Of a DNA stretch of 64,000 nt, positions 45,666 to 52,880 are shown in pieces. The notes under the pieces were generated by a model, which was not told the origin of the DNA, did not search any database, and saw only the letters and a program-made list of their open reading frames with translations. The DNA is from [Empedobacter] haloabium (lineage in GTDB: Bacteria; Pseudomonadota; Gammaproteobacteria; Burkholderiales; Burkholderiaceae_D), in assembly GCA_008011715.2 (NCBI GenBank), contig CP136508.1, positions 5,890,001 to 5,954,000 on the forward strand, given 5' to 3'. Within the stretch, counting starts at the first letter, position 1. Each line of letters begins with the position of its first letter. Position numbers and translations under genes: made by a program.

Positions 45666-47756
45666 TTACAGCTCGATCATGCCGACCGGCTGGATGCGGG
45701 CGTGCTGGGTCAGTTCCGAGAACGCGAACACGGGGACCGGGAAGAACTCCTCCTCGATCAGCTTGCGCACGGAGCGGCGGATGTCGGCCGCCGTCACCAG
45801 CACGGGCGGCGCCACCGGCGAACTGACGTTGCGCGACAGCTCGCACAGCCGGTCCAGGATGGCCTGCTCGGTCTCGGGATCGATGTCCAGGTAGCTGCCC
45901 TGGCTGGTCTGGCGCATCGCGTTGCGCAGCTGCTCTTCCAGCTCGGGCGACAGCAGGATCACCTCGATCAGGTTGGATCGGGCCACCTCGAAGCACAGCT
46001 GCCGCTTCAAGGCCAGGCGCACGTAATCGGCGATCACGTCGGGATCGCGCTCCTTCGGCGCCCAGTCCAGGGTCGTTTCCAGCAGCAGGCGCGCGTTGCG
46101 CAGCGAGACCCCTTCGCGGGTGAGGCGCTGCACCACCTCCGTCAGGCGCGGCAGGGTGACGGACTTGTTGACCTCCTTGCCCAGTTCCGGATAGCGCCGC
46201 TCGGCCCAGCGGGTGAAGCGTATGACCTCGTTGACACCGACGAACATCTGGCAGTTGCGCAGCATCTCGACCTCGATATCGGACGAGAACACGTGCTCCC
46301 AGCGCTGCACCAGCACCCCGGCGGACGCCAGCGCGGCCTCGTCGTCGATGCGCACCCACACGCGGCGCCGGCGCGAGCCGGGCACGTTGTGCTCCTCGGC
46401 GGTCAGGCCCAGCTCGTGCAGGCGCTCCACCGCCTCGCGCGTGGCGCCCCAGCCCAGGCGGATCTCCTCGTCCACCAGCGGCACCTCCGACATCAGGAAC
46501 TGCACCCGCCCCTCCGGCACGCTGTTGTTGAAGTCGAACTCGATGGGTTTGAGATCGGGAATGCCGCGCCGCTGCAGCATGCCGTTGCGCATCACCCGCA
46601 CGGCCATGCGGATGGTCTCCGCCTCGGCGGTATCGCGCATGGCCTCCGGCATGCGCAGGATGAACGGCGTCGTCGCCGAGAAGTTCACCAGGTCGACGAT
46701 GCTGGCGTTCTGCGCTTCGCGTTCCTTGTCGGCGCGCTGCAGTTCCGCGTCCGCCAGGGGTTTCAGCAGGCCGACCACGCCGGCACCGGCCAGCAGCAGC
46801 GCCAGCGTGACGAACACCAGCATCGGCATGCCGGGAATGACGCCGAACAGCAGCATGATGCCGGATGCCGTCAGCAGCGCCTTCGGCTCGGCGAACAGCT
46901 CGCCCACGATGTCCTGGCCGATATTGGTCACCTCGCCCTCGCCATGCTCGCCCGCCACGCGCGTGGTGATCATGCCGGCGCCCAGGGAGATCAGCAGCGC
47001 CGGGATCTGCGCGATCAGCGCGTCGCCGATCGACAGGATGGCGTAGACCTGCATGGCCTGCGCCGCGTCCATGCCGCGCTGGACGATGCCGATCGAGATA
47101 CCGCCGATCAGGTTGATGGCGACAATGCAGATGCCGGCGATGGCGTCGCCCTTGACGAACTTCATGGCGCCGTCCATCGCGCCGTGCAGCTGGCTTTCCT
47201 GGCCCAGCAGCGCGCGCTTTTCCTTGGCCTCCTCCGGCGTCAGGATGCCGGCACGCAGGTCGCTGTCGATCGACATCTGCTTGCCCGGCATCGCGTCCAG
47301 CGAGAAGCGCGCCGACACCTCGGAGACCCGCTCGGAACCCTTGGTGATGACGATGAACTGCACCACCGTCAGGATCAGGAAGATGACCAGGCCCACCACC
47401 AGGTTGCCGCCGACGACGAAATTGCCGAACGTCTCGACGATGTGGCCCGCATCGGCTTCCAGCAGGATCAGGCGGGTGGTGGAGACGGAGATCGCCAGCC
47501 GGAACAGGGTCGTCAGCAGCAGCACGGCGGGGAACGTGGAAAACGCCGTCGGCCCGGACATGTACATCGCGACGACGACGATCAGGCCCGAGGCGCACAG
47601 GCTGCAGGCGATCAGCATGTCCAGCAGCCAGACCGGCATCGGCAGCACCAGCATGAACACGATGCCGACCACCAGGCCCGCAGCGGCCAGTTCGGCGCGC
47701 TTGGCGCACTTCGCCGCGAAGCGGTTGAGCATCATTACGACAGCCATCGACTGCAT
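45666..47756 (-). CDS. sctV: Type III secretion major export-gate protein SctV
   Basis: A 696-residue FlhA-family protein: eight membrane spans in the first 340 residues, the FHIPEP-like region RFSLDAMPGKQMSIDSDLRAG near residue 150, and a large cytoplasmic domain (from about 360) that forms the nonameric docking ring for chaperones. Length is standard. It follows sctY by 25 bases and has AAGGAAC before its ATG. Confidence 0.96.
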   Translation of the reverse strand: MQSMAVVMMLNRFAAKCAKRAELAAAGLVVGIVFMLVLPMPVWLLDMLIACSLCASGLIVVVAMYMSGPTAFSTFPAVLLLTTLFRLAISVSTTRLILLEADAGHIVETFGNFVVGGNLVVGLVIFLILTVVQFIVITKGSERVSEVSARFSLDAMPGKQMSIDSDLRAGILTPEEAKEKRALLGQESQLHGAMDGAMKFVKGDAIAGICIVAINLIGGISIGIVQRGMDAAQAMQVYAILSIGDALIAQIPALLISLGAGMITTRVAGEHGEGEVTNIGQDIVGELFAEPKALLTASGIMLLFGVIPGMPMLVFVTLALLLAGAGVVGLLKPLADAELQRADKEREAQNASIVDLVNFSATTPFILRMPEAMRDTAEAETIRMAVRVMRNGMLQRRGIPDLKPIEFDFNNSVPEGRVQFLMSEVPLVDEEIRLGWGATREAVERLHELGLTAEEHNVPGSRRRRVWVRIDDEAALASAGVLVQRWEHVFSSDIEVEMLRNCQMFVGVNEVIRFTRWAERRYPELGKEVNKSVTLPRLTEVVQRLTREGVSLRNARLLLETTLDWAPKERDPDVIADYVRLALKRQLCFEVARSNLIEVILLSPELEEQLRNAMRQTSQGSYLDIDPETEQAILDRLCELSRNVSSPVAPPVLVTAADIRRSVRKLIEEEFFPVPVFAFSELTQHARIQPVGMIEL

Positions 47757-47781
47757 TGGAGTTCCTTCTCTGTCTGGGGTA

Positions 47782-48081
47782 TCAGCGCGCCGCGCCGGCG
47801 CGCCGCTCGATCAGCGCGATCCACGCTGCCTCGTCGGCCGCACGGGCCGGGTCGGTGCTGGTGTCGCGGCGCAAGGCCGCCAGATCGACCGGTTCGGCCA
47901 GTTCGACGGCGGCGTAGGCCGCCATCAGCACCAAGCCCCGGTCTTCGGGCCACAGCTGCAGGCAGCCGCGCGCCAGCTCGTAGGCGTCCTCCGGCTGCTG
48001 GGCGTTCAGGTGCCCCCAGATCAAGCCGGTGGCGGTCGCCAGTTCGTCACGCAGCGGTTCAGGCGCTCGCTTCGGCCGCAT
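47782..48081 (-). CDS. TPR-like chaperone in SctY position
   Basis: A 99-residue helical protein with a tetratricopeptide-like segment (LNAQQPEDAYELARGCLQLWPEDRGLVLMAAYAAVELAE). Location between the SctX-like gene and sctV matches YscY, the chaperone of YscX, in the Yersinia yopN-tyeA-sycN-yscX-yscY-yscV operon. Start ATG 48081 lies 23 bases inside the upstream gene. Confidence 0.65.
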   Translation of the reverse strand: MRPKRAPEPLRDELATATGLIWGHLNAQQPEDAYELARGCLQLWPEDRGLVLMAAYAAVELAEPVDLAALRRDTSTDPARAADEAAWIALIERRAGAAR

Positions 48082-48508
48082 GCTCTTCCTCCCGGGTCGA
48101 TGGATCGGTAACCTTGGCCTCGTTGTCGCTGCGCGCCATCTGCTGCCAGCGCAGGCGCAGGCGGATATGCCGTTCCAGCACCCGCACCGCGTCCAGGCCC
48201 GTGCCGCGGTCATCGCGCTCGCGCGTCAGCGAATCGGCGATCAGCGCTTTCTGCAGCGCGCGCAAGCGCGGGATCGCATTGCCGCGCCAGACCGGGTTGT
48301 CGCTCGTCAGGGGGCTGCCCAGAACGCGCCCCAGCATTTCCATCTTGGGGTCGAGCAGTTCCGGCGGCGGCAGCGACAGCGCCTCTTCCTCCGGCTGCAG
48401 CGCGGCATGCGTCTTCGGTGCCAGCAGCTCGGTCTGCAGGCTGTGGATCTCGGCGAATTCCGCCGCATCCAGGCCGGCCCCGCCGACGCCACGGGTGGTG
48501 CGCATCAT
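48059..48508 (-). CDS. SctX-like early secreted export factor
   Basis: A 149-residue protein with a proline-containing N-terminal half (SLPPPELLDPKMEMLGRVLG) and a helical C-terminal half (LERHIRLRLRWQQMA). Its length and place directly before the TPR protein and sctV suggest SctX/YscX. Assignment is mainly positional. Starts MM within ATGA overlap of the previous gene. Confidence 0.55.
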   Translation of the reverse strand: MMRTTRGVGGAGLDAAEFAEIHSLQTELLAPKTHAALQPEEEALSLPPPELLDPKMEMLGRVLGSPLTSDNPVWRGNAIPRLRALQKALIADSLTRERDDRGTGLDAVRVLERHIRLRLRWQQMARSDNEAKVTDPSTREEEHAAEASA

Positions 48509-48834
48509 TGCAGCAGCTCCGTGGCGGCTGCCAGCGCGGCGGCATCGAGCGTGGATGCATGGCCGTCCACGCCGAGCCGGCGCACCACGTACCAGCCGCC
48601 GTCGTTGAACTGGGCCGGCAGCCAGTCGCCATAACGGGCCAGGTCGCCGGCGCGCCGGCGCAGCAGCGTCTCGCCGTGCACCTGGTGGCCGCTCTCGGCC
48701 GGCCAGCCCAGCGCCGCCAGGCGCCCTTCGGCCAGCGGGTAGACCAGCAGGCGCAGGCCGTCGTCGAGCACGGCCTGCGCCACTGCCCCTTCCATTTCCG
48801 CCGCGTGCAGCAGGCGGTGCATCAGTTCTTCCAT
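48505..48834 (-). CDS. Type III chaperone-like protein (SycN position)
   Basis: A 109-residue protein starting MEELMHRLLHAAEMEG, a helix followed by beta-like strands (DDGLRLLVYPLAEGRLAALGW) and a terminal helix. This is the pattern of CesT-fold chaperones. Ribosome site GAGGAAG before ATG 48834. It may serve the SctW gatekeeper as SycN does for YopN; not verified. Confidence 0.55.
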   Translation of the reverse strand: MEELMHRLLHAAEMEGAVAQAVLDDGLRLLVYPLAEGRLAALGWPAESGHQVHGETLLRRRAGDLARYGDWLPAQFNDGGWYVVRRLGVDGHASTLDAAALAAATELLQ

Positions 48835-48854
48835 ATGGCTTCCTCTTGGTGTCG

Positions 48855-49334
48855 TCAGCGCCGCATGACGCTCTCGCGCCACTGCTGCTCGCGCACTTCC
48901 AGCTTGCTGGGCAGCGGCGCCGTCTCGGCGCGGGCGGCGTTGGCCTGGCGCTCGATGTCTTCCAGCAGTTCGCGCCGGGTCGCCAGTTTTTCCTGCGCCC
49001 ACAGGACCGTGGGCAGGCTGGCGACGGCGTCGCGCAGCAGCAGCCACGCCCTGGCGCGGCTGAAGCAGTCGTGGTTCCTGACGTCCGCCAGTTGCGCCAT
49101 CAGGTGGGTGGCCTTGCCCTTGCCCCACGCGCCCTCGGCGGCGGTCAGCAATTGCACGGCCACTTCCGGCGCGCTGATGCTTGTCACGACTTGCGCCTGG
49201 TCGGCCAGGTCGCGCCGCAGCGCGTCGGCAATGGCGATCGCCGAGCGCACCAGCGTGAAGGCGCTGGCATCGGACATCGCCAGCCAGTAGCGCCCCATGC
49301 TGCGCTGGGGATTTTTTCGCAGATCGGATTTCAC
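48855..49334 (-). CDS. Unknown helical protein after sctW (159 aa)
   Basis: A 159-residue protein not recognised. It has helix-forming stretches (AIAIADALRRDLADQAQVV; ARAWLLLRDAVASLPTVLW) and a charged C-terminus rich in E and R. Start is GTG at 49334, with GAGGAG 8 bases upstream. The slot corresponds to TyeA in Yersinia, but the protein is longer and I see no clear similarity. Confidence 0.65.
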   Translation of the reverse strand: MKSDLRKNPQRSMGRYWLAMSDASAFTLVRSAIAIADALRRDLADQAQVVTSISAPEVAVQLLTAAEGAWGKGKATHLMAQLADVRNHDCFSRARAWLLLRDAVASLPTVLWAQEKLATRRELLEDIERQANAARAETAPLPSKLEVREQQWRESVMRR

Positions 49335-49356
49335 GGCTTTCTCCTCGAATGGTGGC

Positions 49357-50145
49357 CTACAGGCCGGACAGCATTTGCGAGCACAGCGTGGCGATGGCCT
49401 TCTCGCAGTTTTCCGTGCCCAGGTGGCGGATGATGGCTTTCAGGGTGGTCAACGGCGTCAGCGGCTTGTCGATGCTGCCCTTCTCCGTGATCAGGAAGCG
49501 CAGCTCGCGCGCCGACTTGGGCGCCGAGCCTTCCACCGCCGCTTCCAGCGAACCGGAGACGTCCGACTCCTGCAGCGCCTTGCGCACGCTGGAGTCGCGG
49601 TCGACCACGTCGGCCATCATTTCGCCGATGGCCTCGCGCAGCACCTTCTTCTTGTAGTTCGACAGGTTCTGGTCGTCGACGCCGGCCAGCGCGTCGCGCA
49701 GCACGCGCCATTGCTCGATCGGCTCGTGCTGCTCGGCCAGAATGGCCTTGAGTTCCTCGCGCCCGCGCCGGCCGCTGTCGTCACGCAGCATGTCGAGCGT
49801 CTGCTCGACCGCCTCCATGTGCAGCGCGAGGTCGTCGCCCGTGTTGCGCTGGGCGGCCCGGCCGGGCTTGCGCTCGTTGTCCGCCGCGTTCTTGCCGCGG
49901 TTGCCCTGGCGCTGCGCCTGCGGCGCCGCGCGCGGCGTGGCCTGCTGGCGCCGGCCCAGGCTCTTCGGCTGGAATGCCATGCCCTCGCGCACGCCGCTTT
50001 CGCTGTCGATCGCCGCGCGCGGCAGCATCGACACGTTCGCCTGCTGCGGCGCGGCACGCGGCGGCACGCCGGCGCCGGGACGCGGCTGCGGCGGCGGCGC
50101 CGTGACGGGCACCTGGTTGAACTGGTTGATGGGACGAGTAGCCAT
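49357..50145 (-). CDS. sctW: Type III secretion gatekeeper SctW (HrpJ/YopN-like)
   Basis: A 262-residue protein as drawn from ATG 50145. The first 100 residues are P/Q/R-rich and disordered. The rest is helical (LALHMEAVEQTLDMLRDD; EELKAILAEQHEPIEQWRVLRDALAGVD; LREAIGEMMADVVDRD), the SctW/HrpJ/YopN layout that orders secretion of translocators before effectors. The start is uncertain: an HrpL-type box ends only 5 bases upstream of this ATG, so the true start may be the ATG at 50028, or the message may be nearly leaderless. Confidence 0.82.
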   Translation of the reverse strand: MATRPINQFNQVPVTAPPPQPRPGAGVPPRAAPQQANVSMLPRAAIDSESGVREGMAFQPKSLGRRQQATPRAAPQAQRQGNRGKNAADNERKPGRAAQRNTGDDLALHMEAVEQTLDMLRDDSGRRGREELKAILAEQHEPIEQWRVLRDALAGVDDQNLSNYKKKVLREAIGEMMADVVDRDSSVRKALQESDVSGSLEAAVEGSAPKSARELRFLITEKGSIDKPLTPLTTLKAIIRHLGTENCEKAIATLCSQMLSGL

Positions 50146-50150
50146 GCTGC

Positions 50151-50179
50151 TGGGTGGCCGCCACGCCGGCGCCGGTTCC
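50151..50179 (-). promoter_or_regulatory. HrpL-type promoter box for sctW operon
   Basis: On the minus strand GGAACC, 16 bases, CCACCCA: a perfect consensus match. A second GGAACC half-site lies 39 bases further upstream (50213-50218) with a poor -10 part. The box drives the long sctW-to-sctU transcription unit. Confidence 0.75.
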
Positions 50180-50352
50180 ATCGGCGGGCCGGCGTGACAT
50201 GAGTGCGCCGCCGGTTCCATCGAAGGGGCGCCGGGGGCGCTGCCATTTCCTCAACTTTTTTCAATGTCTCAGCAATGTTCAAGAAATGACGGCGGCGCGG
50301 CGATCCGCTGTTATCTTGCCGACATCGACAGGCCGCTTGTCAAACAGGCCTG

Positions 50353-51039
50353 ATGGAACAGCAGACCAAACCTCATACCAAGCGAGAGCACATCATGCAC
50401 ATGACGATCAGCGACACCGCCCGCGCCACCGCGCCCCACCGGATGATCGGCCACGCTGAGGGGGACAGCCGTCCCGCCGGCCTGGCCTTCGTGATGCCGC
50501 AGCCGGCGGCACAGGAACCGGCGCAGGCACCGGCACAAACACCGACCATCGACGTGACGGCGCTGTACCGCCAGCACCGCACCCACCTGCTGCGCTTCGT
50601 GCAGCGCTACCTGGGCAACCAGAGCGATGCCGAGGACGTGGTGCAGAACACCTTTGTCGAGGCGCTGCGCTGCGCCGACCGCTTTTCCGGCTTGTCGAAG
50701 CCGTCCACCTGGCTGTTCGGCATCGCGCTGAACCTGGCGCGCAACCAGGGCCGCCGCAATGGCGCGGACCGTTACGAGACCGTGGAGGAGGATTTCCTGG
50801 AGCAGCAGGTCGACATCCATGCCGACCCGGCGCTGCAGTATGAATGGCGCCAGATGGCGGGCAAGGTGGAGCGCCTGATCGACGACCTGCCGGCGCCGAT
50901 CCGCGCCACCTTCGAGGCGGTGCTGGAGGGGGAATTGACGTACGAGGAAGCGGCACGCGAGCTGCAGATCCCGATCGGTACCGTGCGCTCGCGCGTGTCG
51001 CGGGTACGGGCCGCGGCCCGGCTCGAATGCGAGCGTTAA
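50353..51039 (+). CDS. ECF sigma factor, probable HrpL equivalent
   Basis: A 228-residue ECF-type RNA polymerase sigma factor: a disordered N-terminal extension of about 65 residues, region 2 (YRQHRTHLLRFVQRYLGNQSDAEDVVQNTFVEAL) and region 4 (YEEAARELQIPIGTVRSRVSRVRAAARLE). No anti-sigma gene is adjacent. It lies divergently to sctW, the place HrpL has beside hrpJ in P. syringae, and HrpL-type boxes precede the secretion operons. I therefore infer that it directs the regulon. An in-frame ATG at 50395 is an alternative start. No hrp box precedes it, so it is probably not self-activated. Confidence 0.82.
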   Translation: MEQQTKPHTKREHIMHMTISDTARATAPHRMIGHAEGDSRPAGLAFVMPQPAAQEPAQAPAQTPTIDVTALYRQHRTHLLRFVQRYLGNQSDAEDVVQNTFVEALRCADRFSGLSKPSTWLFGIALNLARNQGRRNGADRYETVEEDFLEQQVDIHADPALQYEWRQMAGKVERLIDDLPAPIRATFEAVLEGELTYEEAARELQIPIGTVRSRVSRVRAAARLECER

Positions 51040-51055
51040 GAAAAAGCGCGGCCGC

Positions 51056-51493
51056 TCAGGCGGCCGGGCCGCGCCCGGCCGTCAATTGCGCATGCCAGTC
51101 GCGCGCGGCGTCCGCCGTGTCGAGGATGGCGTCCATCAGGCTGCGCTCGTCGCGCAGCGCCGCCAGCGGCACGCTGCGCAGGGCCACGTAACAGCCTTCG
51201 TCCGCATGCCAGCGGCATTCGATGCCGTCCTGGCCCAGCCGTTCCTGCAGTGCCGCGCCGGCCGGCAAATAGCCTGACTGGCCGCAGGACGGCAGCCGCG
51301 CCGTCACCGTCAGGCTGGCCGTATCCTGCGCCACCGACGCGAACGTGACGATCTCACCGACCATCAGTTCCAGCACGGGCGTGCCGGCGTGCTCCTGGCC
51401 GGCCAGCTCGGCCAGCTCCGCCAGCAGCCGCGCGGCGGCGGCCGGCGTGCCGTCCAGCGCCGCGCCCTCTTCCCTGTCATCCGTTTGTTCCAT
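51056..51493 (-). CDS. Possible type III chaperone, 145 aa
   Basis: An acidic protein (EQTDDREEGAALDG start) that fits the size of CesT/HrpV-like proteins, with beta-rich middle (VGEIVTFASVAQDTASLTVTARL; CRWHADEGCYVALRSVPLAAL) and a terminal helix. GGAG lies 7 bases before ATG 51493. It converges on the sigma-factor gene with only 16 bases between stops. Role as chaperone or regulator is inferred from context. Confidence 0.5.
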   Translation of the reverse strand: MEQTDDREEGAALDGTPAAAARLLAELAELAGQEHAGTPVLELMVGEIVTFASVAQDTASLTVTARLPSCGQSGYLPAGAALQERLGQDGIECRWHADEGCYVALRSVPLAALRDERSLMDAILDTADAARDWHAQLTAGRGPAA

Positions 51494-51588
51494 GTCCGCT
51501 CCGCCCATCCCGACCCCGGGCATTCTACCAACAGCGCACACTACGCCGGCGCGCGGCGGCCGGCGCACGGGTACCGCGACGGCGCGCC

Positions 51589-52671
51589 TCACAGCACCTG
51601 CAGTGCCCGCCACACGGGCACGCGCAGGCGCAGGATGGCCTCCACCGTCTGCGGCAGGCCAGCCGTCAGCGCCGCCAGTTGCGCGGCCTGGCTGCTGTCG
51701 CATCCCGCCGCGTCGCGATAGCGCTCCAGCTTCTGCCGCACGGCGGCCAGCACGGTATCGCTGTCGCTGACGTCGGGGCGGTCGGTCAGCACCGTGTAGA
51801 TCAGCCTTTGCACCAGCCCCGCGCGCAAGCCGCCGCCCAGCACCGGCGAGGCCAGCACCTGGTATTGGTCGCCATGTACGGCGTCGCGGGCGATGGTGCG
51901 GTTCAGCGCGCGCGCCGGGCGCGCGTCGGTCAAGGCGCCGTCCAGCAGGAACAGGGTGGCGTGGCCGGAGGATGCCAGCAGCGCCGCCAGCCGGGCGGCC
52001 TGCGCCAGCGGCACGTCCAGCGCGGCGGCCAGCGAGTCCAGGCGGTGGCGCAAGGCCGGGTTATCGTCGAAATAGCGGATGCCGGTGGCGATCAGGGCGT
52101 TCACGAAGTCGCGCGCCTGCGCCACTTGCCGTTCGCGCCCGGCCGGGTGGCGCGCCGCGTGTTCCAGCACGATGCGCTGCAGCGGCAGCGCGCCGGCCCA
52201 GCCGGGCATGGCGTTGTAGTTGACGTAGACGATGCCGCCCGGTTTCAGGTAGCGGGCGATGAAGTCGACGACATGGCGCCGGTTTTCCGGCGTGACCCAG
52301 CTGTACACGCCGTACATCGTGATGAAGTCCAGCGGCGGCAGGTCGATCTTGCCGGCCGCCAGGTCGGCGAAGCTGCATTCGAGCAGGGTCAGGTTATCCA
52401 GCTCGCCCGCTTCCGCCAGCGCCCGTGCCGAGGCCACGTGGGCCGGCTGGAAGTCGTTGGCATAGAAGCGCCCGTGCGGATGGCTGGCCGCCAGCACGGA
52501 CGCCGTCAGCCCCATGCCCGCACCCAGCTCGAAATAGGTGAACGGCCGGTCCAGCGGCACCGGCTCGACGCCGTTCAGGACGCAGGCGATGCTGAGGTGG
52601 GTCGGGCTTTGCTCGGGGAAGAATGCGGCGGGGTAGGCGATGTCGGCAACGTAGCCGTCGTTCCAGTCCAT
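51589..52671 (-). CDS. SAM-dependent methyltransferase with C-terminal regulatory-type domain
   Basis: A 360-residue class I methyltransferase: SAM motif I FTYFELGAGMGLTASVLAAS near residue 45, acidic position in FYANDFQPAHVASA, motif IV-like PLDFITMYGVYSWVTPENR, and a C-terminal helical region (from about 215) like the methyltransferase regulatory domain. AGGAGCCCCC precedes the ATG. It follows a 28-codon ORF and lies inside the type III cargo region, so it might modify a secreted protein, a peptide or a surface molecule; substrate unknown. Confidence 0.8.
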   Translation of the reverse strand: MDWNDGYVADIAYPAAFFPEQSPTHLSIACVLNGVEPVPLDRPFTYFELGAGMGLTASVLAASHPHGRFYANDFQPAHVASARALAEAGELDNLTLLECSFADLAAGKIDLPPLDFITMYGVYSWVTPENRRHVVDFIARYLKPGGIVYVNYNAMPGWAGALPLQRIVLEHAARHPAGRERQVAQARDFVNALIATGIRYFDDNPALRHRLDSLAAALDVPLAQAARLAALLASSGHATLFLLDGALTDARPARALNRTIARDAVHGDQYQVLASPVLGGGLRAGLVQRLIYTVLTDRPDVSDSDTVLAAVRQKLERYRDAAGCDSSQAAQLAALTAGLPQTVEAILRLRVPVWRALQVL

Positions 52672-52731
52672 GGGGGCTCCTGTGGGTGTCGGGGTGGATG
52701 CGCCGGCAGCCGCTGGCTGCCGGCGCGGCGC

Positions 52732-52818
52732 TCAGGCCTTGCGGCCGAGGCGCCGGATGCGGTGCCAGTGGAAGGTTTCGTCCAGGTCCTGGCGCTTGGT
52801 TTGGGATTGCGTGGTCAT
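52732..52818 (-). CDS. 28-codon small ORF upstream of methyltransferase
   Basis: Encodes a very basic peptide beginning MTTQSQTKRQDLDET and ending RIRRLGRKA, with two histidines. It has a strong ribosome site (AAGGAG, 6 bases before ATG 52818), unlike chance ORFs nearby. It lies between a REP-like palindrome and the methyltransferase gene on the same strand, 60 bases before it. It could be a leader peptide, a RiPP-like precursor or a small regulator; no family recognised. Confidence 0.45.
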   Translation of the reverse strand: MTTQSQTKRQDLDETFHWHRIRRLGRKA

Positions 52819-52846
52819 GGCGTGCTCCTTTAGATGAGGGAGGACT

Positions 52847-52872
52847 GGGGTCGGACCGGAGGGGCCGACCCC
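52847..52872. repeat. REP-like palindrome (imperfect copy)
   Basis: GGGGTCGG at 52847-52854 pairs with CCGACCCC at 52865-52872, with imperfect inner pairing. It lies 9 bases after the stop of the NolX-like gene and may act as its terminator. Same family as 36709-36735 and 57033-57063. Confidence 0.7.
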
Positions 52873-52880
52873 GACGTGGC

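Noticed and set aside
50223..50352. hrp box or sigma-54 promoter for the ECF sigma gene
   Set aside because: No GGAACC-spaced-CCACNNA on the plus strand and no convincing GG-N10-GC element; promoter remains unidentified.
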